DNA from: Halovenus sp. | Lineage (GTDB): Archaea; Halobacteriota; Halobacteria; Halobacteriales; Haloarculaceae | Direction: 5' to 3' | DNA: 6,722 nucleotides | Assembly: GCA_028274925.1 (NCBI GenBank) | Contig: JAQCNR010000224.1 | Span: 1-6,722, forward strand | Position numbers and translations under genes: made by a program | Part shown: in pieces, positions 1-4,532 of the stretch | Layout of the letters: each line of letters begins with the position of its first letter | Position numbering within the stretch: position 1 is the first letter of the stretch | The notes under the pieces: model-generated | Seen by the model: only the letters and a program-made list of their open reading frames with translations | Told to the model about the DNA's origin: nothing | The model's database searches: none

Positions 1-68
1 GGTTGAACAGGGTCATGACTCTCATCTTCCTCTAGTTGACTCTCTGTTTGGCTTACATATAACTCCGC

Positions 69-99
69 TGGCTAGCCACCTGACCGTTGGTGTTAACAC
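69..99. repeat. Two perfect 10-bp palindromes before twy1
   Basis: TGGCTAGCCA (69-78) and GTGTTAACAC (90-99) each equal their own reverse complement. Their centres are 21 bp apart, about two helical turns, so proteins bound to both would lie on the same DNA face. The two sequences differ, so they are not obviously two copies of one operator. They flank the region where transcription of twy1 should begin. Confidence 0.3.
93..98 (+). promoter_or_regulatory. Candidate TATA element of twy1
   Basis: TTAACA is centred about 27 bases before the ATG at 123, the spacing expected if the twy1 transcript is leaderless as is common in haloarchaea. It lies inside the 10-bp palindrome at 90-99. A stronger-looking TATA sequence (TTACATATAA, 53-62) lies further upstream and would instead give a leader of roughly 35-40 bases. 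Sequence alone does not choose between the two. Confidence 0.35.
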
Positions 100-122
100 T
101 CCCGGGCAGGGTACAACGCTGT

Positions 123-1097
123 ATGAGCGACTCGGACGGTGGCCCGAAACAGGTAGACGACCCCAACTACCACAGCGAGAATCACACGGCCGTCCAGACC
201 TGCGGCTGGACGAAAAACGCCCTCCGCGGCGAAGGAAAATGTTACAAGAACATATTCTATGGCATCGAATCACACCGTTGTATTCAGATGACGCCGGTCG
301 TCAAGTGCAACGAGCGGTGTGTCTTCTGTTGGCGAGACCACGCCGGCCACGCCTACGAACTCGGCGATGTCGAGTGGGACGACCCCGCGGCCGTGGCCGA
401 CGCCTCGGTCGAACTCCAGACGAAACTTCTCTCTGGCTTTGGCGGGAACGAGGACGTCCCGCGCGAGCGGTTTGACGAGGCGATGGAACCACGCCACGTC
501 GCCATCTCACTGGATGGCGAACCCTCACTGTACCCCTATCTCGACGAACTGATCGAGGAATTCCACGACCGCGACATCACAACCTTCCTCGTCTCGAACG
601 GGACGAAACCCGAGGTACTCGCCGACTGCGACCCCACGCAACTGTACGTGTCAGTGGACGCGCCGGACCGCCAGACCTTCGACTCGACGGTCAAAGCTGT
701 CGACGACGACGCCTGGGAGAAGTTAATCGAGACACTCGACGTGTTAGCCGAGAAAGACGAGACCCGGACCGTCATTCGGACCACTCTTGTCAACGGCCAC
801 AACATGCACCATCCGGAGTGGTACGCAACGATGGTCGAACGCGCTCGTGCGGATTTCGTCGAGTTGAAAGCCTACATGCACGTCGGCCACTCCCGTGGTC
901 GTCTCGACCGAGATTCGATGCCCGACCACGAGGATGTCGTCGCGTTCGCCGAGGAGATGCAGCAGTATCTCCCACACGACGAACTCAAACAGGTGCCAGC
1001 CTCCCGGGTTGCGATGCTGGCGGCTGGGTCGGATACGTGGGTCCCAAAACTGAACAAATCCTCCGAGTTCTGGGAACGTGACCCGCTTGCGGAGTAG
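123..1097 (+). CDS. twy1: tRNA 4-demethylwyosine synthase (archaeal TYW1/Taw1), radical SAM
   Basis: This 324-residue protein is the archaeal TYW1 enzyme. The family condenses N1-methylguanosine 37 of tRNA-Phe with a two-carbon piece of pyruvate to make 4-demethylwyosine, the first tricyclic intermediate of wyosine biosynthesis, in the cytoplasm. The radical-SAM motif CNERCVFC gives C62, C66 and C69 (CX3CX2C), followed by W70. C27, C40 and C53 are spaced as expected for the second [4Fe-4S] cluster of this family. K42, just after C40, is where I expect the lysine that binds pyruvate. A GEP-type motif (SLDGEPSLYP) covers residues 129-138. There is no N-terminal flavodoxin domain, which separates archaeal from eukaryotic forms. 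I chose the ATG at 123 because the frame can start at 87 but the 12 extra residues are non-acidic and not typical, and 123 gives MSDSD. It stands alone, 89 bases before the next gene. Later pathway enzymes are not in the window. Confidence 0.95.
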   Translation: MSDSDGGPKQVDDPNYHSENHTAVQTCGWTKNALRGEGKCYKNIFYGIESHRCIQMTPVVKCNERCVFCWRDHAGHAYELGDVEWDDPAAVADASVELQTKLLSGFGGNEDVPRERFDEAMEPRHVAISLDGEPSLYPYLDELIEEFHDRDITTFLVSNGTKPEVLADCDPTQLYVSVDAPDRQTFDSTVKAVDDDAWEKLIETLDVLAEKDETRTVIRTTLVNGHNMHHPEWYATMVERARADFVELKAYMHVGHSRGRLDRDSMPDHEDVVAFAEEMQQYLPHDELKQVPASRVAMLAAGSDTWVPKLNKSSEFWERDPLAE

Positions 1098-1117
1098 GTT
1101 ACTATCACTATCGATAA

Positions 1118-1129
1118 CTGATATATCAG
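1118..1129. promoter_or_regulatory. 12-bp perfect palindrome with TATA-like core
   Basis: CTGATATATCAG equals its reverse complement and carries an ATATAT core. It lies between the twy1 stop and the start of the next gene at 1187, just after a smaller palindrome TATCGATA (1109-1116). If the core acts as a TATA box the transcript would start near 1150 and have a leader of about 35 bases. It could equally be an operator, or part of the twy1 3' end. A weaker alternative promoter element, CTAAAT, lies at 1152-1157. No strong Shine-Dalgarno sequence precedes the ATG at 1187. Confidence 0.3.
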
Positions 1130-1186
1130 GAAGCATTTTACTGTGGACTCTCTAAATCAGGTGTACGAACGTCTGGGGCGGCGGAA

Positions 1187-2461
1187 ATGTCACTCACACG
1201 CAACACACTTCGAGAAAAACTCACCCCTGGAACTGGGGCTGGTGAACCGGAATCGGTAGTCGTCGATGCGTTGGATGGGTATATCGAATCCGACGAACAG
1301 ATCCACTACCGATTACCGGGCAAAGGCAGCGTCGTCAAAGCGGAAGACGGCAAGACGAACACGACCACTGTCCCGGGGAACGCGACCGCTCGCGCAGTCG
1401 TTACCGACCGGAAACTGGTCTTTGTCGTTGCCTCCGAGCAGCAGTCTTCGGCGGTCGCAATTTCCTATACCGAACTCAAGGATATCGACGCGAAAGACGG
1501 GCTATTGCGCTCGAAACTGACTGTCGAGGTCTGGGGGGCGGGCGAGTACCGGTTCAAGATCTCCGATTCCTCGAATCTCGGGGCGGCAGTCAACTACCTC
1601 CAGCAGGCCAGTCGGTGCTGGGACCAGGTAATCGCTACGCTCGACGACGCCCGTGACCACAGTGCGGAGATGGGCGAAGCCATCGAGGCCGGCGACCTAG
1701 AGACGGCACGGGACCGCCGACAGGACGCCGCGGAAAAGATCGAGAAGGCGCGTGACTATCTCGACCGGTTCGACATCGACTCACCAGCAGCACTCCAGGA
1801 ACACATTGTGTCGGTCGAACGCGAGCGGAACCGAACTGAAGTGCGGACTCGGATTTCTCGCGCAGAGACACTGATCACCGAAGCGGGCCACCACACGAAA
1901 AACCGCGAGTATACTCAGGCCTACCGCCGTTTCTGGTACGCCCGGGACAACCTCGAAACCGCACAGGCTATCGCCCGGAAGGGCGAGATCTCCGAGCCCA
2001 CAGAAATCGAGGCGAAACTCATAACGATCGAGAACCGGCTCTCACACCTGGAGGTCAGGCCACGGGCGCTCGCACAGCAGGCCTGCGAGCGGGCCCGCGG
2101 AACCGACAAACTCCCTGTGGAAATCGAGGCCTGGCAGGAGGCCTTCGAGCAGTACCGCGACGCGCTGACTGCGGGCTGGGGGACTGACATCGATTTCTCC
2201 GGGGATGTGGACGAACTCCGCTCGCGGATCGAAACTGTCGTCGGCCATCTGATCGAGGGCCGGCAGGACCTCGCCGAACAGCTAGAAGCGAAGGGAGACA
2301 AACACCGCCGCGGGCATCCTGACACCGCCCGCGAGCAGTACGACGAGGCGCTCGAGCAACTCGATACGGCCCATCAACTGGCCCGAGAGTTCCGTGCCGG
2401 CGACGCCGAATCCATCCGGACCGAACGCGAGCGACTCGGGAGCAAACGGTACAATCTCTAG
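1187..2461 (+). CDS. Uncharacterised protein: PH-like domain plus helical repeats
   Basis: I do not recognise a named family or function for this 424-residue protein. Residues about 28-146 read as a bacterial/archaeal PH-like (GRAM-like) fold: alternating beta segments with the typical VVTDRKLVFV strand (71-80), an ISYTELKDI strand-turn (92-100), LLRSKLTVEVWGAGEYRFKI (106-125), then a capping helix (about 129-148). From residue 150 on the protein is almost wholly helical and charged. I see four similar units of about 70 residues: a TPR-like hairpin (near 150-194, 221-265, 291-333, 359-402), followed by a linker helix whose hydrophobic positions line up (L203, I274, V341, I410). Units two and four share an L-x-T-A-x-x-(I/L)-A-R ending (255-263 and 392-400). 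No signal peptide or membrane segment is visible, so it is probably cytoplasmic. PH-like domains often place a helical scaffold at a membrane or partner, but that is inference. The ATG at 1187 begins the acidic, in-family sequence; the gene ends 40 bases before the cyclophilin start. Confidence 0.85.
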   Translation: MSLTRNTLREKLTPGTGAGEPESVVVDALDGYIESDEQIHYRLPGKGSVVKAEDGKTNTTTVPGNATARAVVTDRKLVFVVASEQQSSAVAISYTELKDIDAKDGLLRSKLTVEVWGAGEYRFKISDSSNLGAAVNYLQQASRCWDQVIATLDDARDHSAEMGEAIEAGDLETARDRRQDAAEKIEKARDYLDRFDIDSPAALQEHIVSVERERNRTEVRTRISRAETLITEAGHHTKNREYTQAYRRFWYARDNLETAQAIARKGEISEPTEIEAKLITIENRLSHLEVRPRALAQQACERARGTDKLPVEIEAWQEAFEQYRDALTAGWGTDIDFSGDVDELRSRIETVVGHLIEGRQDLAEQLEAKGDKHRRGHPDTAREQYDEALEQLDTAHQLAREFRAGDAESIRTERERLGSKRYNL

Positions 2462-2473
2462 TACCGCCAGTCA

Positions 2474-2479
2474 TTTACT
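2474..2479 (+). promoter_or_regulatory. Candidate TATA element of cyclophilin-ferredoxin unit
   Basis: TTTACT in the 40-base gap after the preceding gene is centred about 26 bases before the ATG at 2502. This fits a leaderless transcript starting at or next to the start codon, so the cyclophilin and ferredoxin genes may be transcribed independently of the gene upstream. Confidence 0.45.
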
Positions 2480-2501
2480 CGTTGCCGCCGACCTGTTAGC
2501 T

Positions 2502-3050
2502 ATGAGTGACCTAACTGCGACGCTTCACACCAGCGAAGGTGACATCGAAATCGAACTGTTCGACGACAAGGTCCCGAACACAGTCGAGAACTTCGTCGGG
2601 CTTGCCGAGGGAGCAGACGACTACGACGGCACAGAGGTTGGCCCCGGCACCGGTGCGTGGGAAGACCCAGACAGCGGCGAGAAGCGGGTCGACCCGATGT
2701 ACGATGACATCCTGTTCCACCGCGTCATCGGGAACTTCATGCTCCAGACCGGCGACCCGACCGGCACCGGCCGCGGCGGCCCGGGCTACACCTTCGACGA
2801 CGAGTTCCACGACGACCTGCGCCACGACGGCGCGGGCAAGGTGTCGATGGCAAACCGCGGCCCGAACACCAACGGCTCGCAGTTTTTCATCACACTCGCA
2901 GCCCAGCCACACCTCGACGACAAACACGCTGTCTTCGGCGAAGTGACCGACGGAATGGACGTTGTCGAGGCAATTGGCTCGGCCGACGTCGACGGACAGG
3001 ACAAGCCAACTGAGGAAATTCTGCTGGAATCCGTCGAGATTCACGACTGA
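2502..3050 (+). CDS. Cyclophilin-type peptidyl-prolyl cis-trans isomerase
   Basis: This 182-residue protein is a cyclophilin, which speeds cis-trans isomerisation of Xaa-Pro bonds during protein folding. The active-site block FHRVIGNFMLQTGDPTGTG (72-90) supplies the catalytic R74 with F79, M80 and Q82. MANRGPNTNGSQFFIT (116-131) supplies A117, N118, Q127 and F129. LDDKHAVFGEV (138-148) supplies L138 and H142. The position matching Trp121 of human cyclophilin A is H137, as in many prokaryotic cyclophilins that bind cyclosporin poorly. Residues 38-66 form an acidic, Gly-rich loop longer than in human cyclophilin A, before the FHR motif. There is no signal peptide, so it should act in the cytoplasm. 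The frame opens earlier (ATG 2394), but that start would overlap the previous gene; ATG 2502 gives the canonical N-terminus MSDLTATLHTSEGDIEIELF and has a well-placed promoter element. The ferredoxin start follows after one base. Confidence 0.95.
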   Translation: MSDLTATLHTSEGDIEIELFDDKVPNTVENFVGLAEGADDYDGTEVGPGTGAWEDPDSGEKRVDPMYDDILFHRVIGNFMLQTGDPTGTGRGGPGYTFDDEFHDDLRHDGAGKVSMANRGPNTNGSQFFITLAAQPHLDDKHAVFGEVTDGMDVVEAIGSADVDGQDKPTEEILLESVEIHD

Positions 3051-3051
3051 G

Positions 3052-3387
3052 ATGAGCGAGGAGCCGATTGACCCTGCGGATATTGGCGGTGAGGATGGAC
3101 CGCCAGTTGCGGAGAAACCCTACAAGATCATCTTCGAGGCCAACAAGTGCATCGGCGCGGGCAAGTGCGCTGAAGTCTCCGAGAACTGGGAGTTGGACCT
3201 CTCGACAGGCATCGCTAGCCCCAAGCAGTACTTCATCGACGAGTCCGAGTTAGACGAGAATATCCGGGCCGCCGAGGTCTGTCCTGCGAAAAAAGACGTT
3301 GGCGTCATTCACGTCATCGACCGCGAGACCGGAGACGAACTCGCCCCGGACCCCCACGGCGACGGGACGCTGTCGGTCGACTGGTAG
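3052..3387 (+). CDS. Small ferredoxin with three-cysteine [3Fe-4S]-type motif
   Basis: This 111-residue acidic protein resembles single-cluster ferredoxins. It contains exactly three cysteines: C33 and C39 in CIGAGKC, and C77 in the closing CP pair. That CX5C...CP arrangement, with Ala where a [4Fe-4S] ferredoxin has its middle cysteine, is the pattern known from actinobacterial [3Fe-4S] ferredoxins that serve cytochrome P450s, so a [3Fe-4S] cluster is the likely cofactor. Family knowledge predicts a low-potential electron carrier; the redox partner is not in the window. The first 22 residues are an acidic, Pro/Gly-rich tail and residues 96-111 are another acidic tail, both plausible halophilic extensions. 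The ATG lies one base after the cyclophilin TGA, so the two are almost certainly co-transcribed and probably translationally coupled; I see no clear Shine-Dalgarno sequence. The stop abuts the stop of the convergent GNAT remnant with no spacer. Confidence 0.85.
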   Translation: MSEEPIDPADIGGEDGPPVAEKPYKIIFEANKCIGAGKCAEVSENWELDLSTGIASPKQYFIDESELDENIRAAEVCPAKKDVGVIHVIDRETGDELAPDPHGDGTLSVDW

Positions 3388-3910
3388 CTACTCCCACTCT
3401 TCGGCCAGCACGTCGTACCGCAGCAGGTCCTGATACTCGCCGTCGACGAAGACGGCCTCGCGCTGTCGCAGTTCCTGACTGAGACCGACCGACTCCAGCA
3501 ACGCCTGTGAGGCGTCGTTGGACTCGAAGACACCAGCCTCGACACGGTGGAGGCCGCGCTGCTCGAAGCCGTACTCGACCAGCGTCTCGACAGCGTCGAC
3601 TCCGTAGCCGTTGCCCTGCTCTGCGGGAGCAATCCAGTAGCCCAGTTCGGCCTGGTCTCCGTCGGCCGTCTGGAAACTCACCTGCCCGACAGCTTTGCCG
3701 TCGACGGCAATCAGCAGGTGGACGCCGTCGCCGCCACAGATTGTCTTCTCGAAGAACGTCTCCAGTTGTGTGCTGTTCTCAGGTTTCGGCCAGCCCAGCG
3801 GCTGCCAGACACGTCTGTCGTTTTTTGTGCTCTGAAGAATCGAGGTCCTCGCGTTCGACCGGGCGTAGCGTCACTGTCTCGCCGCGGAGAAAGACTGGTC
3901 CCACGGTCAC
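3388..3910 (-). pseudogene. Frameshifted GNAT N-acetyltransferase (tandem copy)
   Basis: This is a second RimJ/RimL-like GNAT gene broken by a frameshift. From the GTG at 3910 the first frame encodes VGPVFLRGETVTLRPVERED, matching the N-terminus of the neighbouring intact paralogue, then drifts and stops at 3779-3781. A second frame, open from 3870, resumes the family at I-L-Q-S-T-K-N-D-R-R-V-W (3840 downward) and continues to the stop at 3388-3390. The best alignment places the break between 3838 and 3842, where one base stands in for a whole codon of the paralogue (net loss of 2). The C-terminal part carries an intact acetyl-CoA loop QGNGYG, the NDASQALLESVG motif and DGEYQDLLRYDVLAEEW, and is about two thirds identical to the paralogue over 86 residues. 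An ORF caller would report only a 97-residue piece from the GTG at 3681. The start is set by the GTGA overlap with the upstream stop; GTG 3904, with GGAG eight bases before it, is an equally good start. A sequencing error remains possible. Confidence 0.85.
3499..3531. repeat. Direct repeat copy A inside the GNAT pair
   Basis: These 33 bases match 4015-4047 at 32 positions (only 3521 versus 4037 differs). They encode the NDASQALLES acetyl-CoA-binding helix of the frameshifted GNAT copy on the minus strand. The offset of 516 bp also holds for a 16-base match at 3431-3446 and 3947-3962, so the repeat is part of the gene duplication rather than a mobile element. Confidence 0.8.
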
Positions 3911-4431
3911 CACTCCTCGGCCAGCACGCCGTACCAGAGAATATCCTGATACTCGCCGTCGATGAACGTGGCCTCGCGGCGTCGGCCCTCGTGCTGGAAG
4001 CCAATTGATTCGAGCAACGCCTGTGAGGCGTCGTTGAACTCGAAGACGCGAGCGCCGATGCGGTGACAACCCTGCTGGTCGAAGCCATACGTCGTCAGCA
4101 GTTCGGCGGCCTCACTGCCGTAGCCGGTGCCGTGGTGGTCGGGCGCAATCCAGTAGCCCAACTCTGCTGCTCGAACAGCGCCCTCTTCGAGGTGCAGGCC
4201 AACAGTTCCGACCCGCTCGCCGTCGGCACAGACGAGCAACTGCACCGACCCGTCCTCGCAGACGACATCCTCGAAGAAGTCTCGTTCCTGCTCGGCGTTG
4301 ACCGGGTCGATTCGCCCGATTGCACGCCAGATTGTGCGGTCGTTGACCTGCTGCTGCAGGAAGGGCAGGTCCTCCTCTTCAATTGTCCGAAGCGTCACTT
4401 GGTCGCCGTCGATGAAGACTGGTCCGGGCAT
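3907..4431 (-). CDS. GNAT family N-acetyltransferase (RimJ/RimL-like), intact copy
   Basis: This 174-residue protein is a GNAT acetyltransferase of the RimJ/RimL-like (Acetyltransf_3) type, which moves an acetyl group from acetyl-CoA to an amine; the substrate cannot be told from sequence. It opens with the usual GPVFIDGDQVTLRTIEEEDL strand-turn (3-22), then the helix with N30-D31. ELGYWIAP (90-97) is the beta-4 strand before the acetyl-CoA loop HGTGYG (100-105). Here His stands in the first position where Q or R is usual, whereas the broken paralogue keeps Q. The FNDASQALLESIGF motif (132-145) and the closing RREATFIDGEYQDILW (151-166) are typical. The frame opens further upstream to 4503, but those 24 residues are Arg-rich and unlike the family; ATG 4431 matches it and has a promoter element 28 bases before. 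It overlaps the second copy by four bases (GTGA, 3907-3910), so the pair was an operon. Confidence 0.9.
   Translation of the reverse strand: MPGPVFIDGDQVTLRTIEEEDLPFLQQQVNDRTIWRAIGRIDPVNAEQERDFFEDVVCEDGSVQLLVCADGERVGTVGLHLEEGAVRAAELGYWIAPDHHGTGYGSEAAELLTTYGFDQQGCHRIGARVFEFNDASQALLESIGFQHEGRRREATFIDGEYQDILWYGVLAEEW
4015..4047. repeat. Direct repeat copy B inside the GNAT pair
   Basis: This is the partner of 3499-3531, with 32 of 33 bases the same. It lies in the intact GNAT gene and encodes its NDASQALLES helix on the minus strand. The two copies could support deletion or gene conversion between the paralogues. Confidence 0.8.
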
Positions 4432-4456
4432 TTTCAGGTGCTTGCTGGCCCGGTGC

Positions 4457-4462
4457 AAAAAT
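4457..4462 (-). promoter_or_regulatory. Candidate TATA element of the GNAT operon
   Basis: Read on the minus strand this is ATTTTT, centred about 28 bases before the ATG at 4431. That is the expected place for a TATA box of a leaderless transcript. It is one half of the divergent promoter region. Confidence 0.45.
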
Positions 4463-4471
4463 CCTGCCGAA

Positions 4472-4492
4472 GGTGTGTTAGCACGCCACACC
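4472..4492. promoter_or_regulatory. Dyad symmetry in the divergent promoter region
   Basis: GGTGTG (4472-4477) and CACACC (4487-4492) are exact inverted arms separated by nine bases. The centre (4482) lies nearly midway between the candidate TATA elements for the GNAT operon and for the MBL hydrolase (about 22 and 25 bases away). The position suits an operator or activator site serving both promoters. The arms are only six bases, so chance occurrence is possible. Confidence 0.3.
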
Positions 4493-4503
4493 ATACGCCG
4501 CAA

Positions 4504-4509
4504 CTTTTG
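4504..4509 (+). promoter_or_regulatory. Candidate TATA element of the MBL hydrolase
   Basis: CTTTTG is centred about 26 bases before the ATG at 4533, again the spacing of a leaderless haloarchaeal promoter. It is the plus-strand half of the divergent region 4432-4532. Confidence 0.45.
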
Positions 4510-4532
4510 CTCATCGCGCCCAATTCCCGAGT

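Larger units (their letters stand above)
1..122. other. Non-coding leader region upstream of twy1
   Basis: No convincing coding region is visible on either strand here; the reverse-strand open frame across 22-273 overlaps the conserved start of twy1 and encodes an Arg/Ser-rich composition unlike the acidic proteins around it, so I treat it as a shadow. The stretch is more AT-rich than the genes. It holds a TATA-like TTACATATAA at 53-62, a perfect palindrome TGGCTAGCCA at 69-78, and a second perfect palindrome GTGTTAACAC at 90-99. What lies to the left of the window is unknown, so part of this could be the tail region of another transcription unit. Confidence 0.6.

Noticed and set aside
22..273. 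Minus-strand open frame of 83 codons over the left edge
   Set aside because: It overlaps the conserved N-terminus of twy1 and encodes an Arg/Ser-rich sequence unlike the acidic proteins of this genome.
2394..2501. Longer cyclophilin start at 2394
   Set aside because: It would overlap the previous gene by 68 bases and add a Ser/Asn-rich stretch not found in cyclophilins; ATG 2502 gives the canonical N-terminus with a promoter element at the right distance.
2511..3044. Minus-strand open frame of 177 codons opposite the cyclophilin
   Set aside because: It mirrors the codon pattern of the cyclophilin and shows no recognisable domain; the cyclophilin active-site motifs fix the coding strand.
3507..4008. 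Plus-strand open frames of about 150 codons across the GNAT pair (3507-3965 and 3547-4008)
   Set aside because: They are antisense to recognisable GNAT coding sequence, have non-halophilic composition and match no fold I recognise. Long antisense frames are common in GC-rich DNA.
4432..4503. Longer start (4503) for the intact GNAT gene
   Set aside because: The 24 added residues are Arg-rich and unlike the family, and they cover the promoter region; the paralogue also begins at the G-P-V-F segment.
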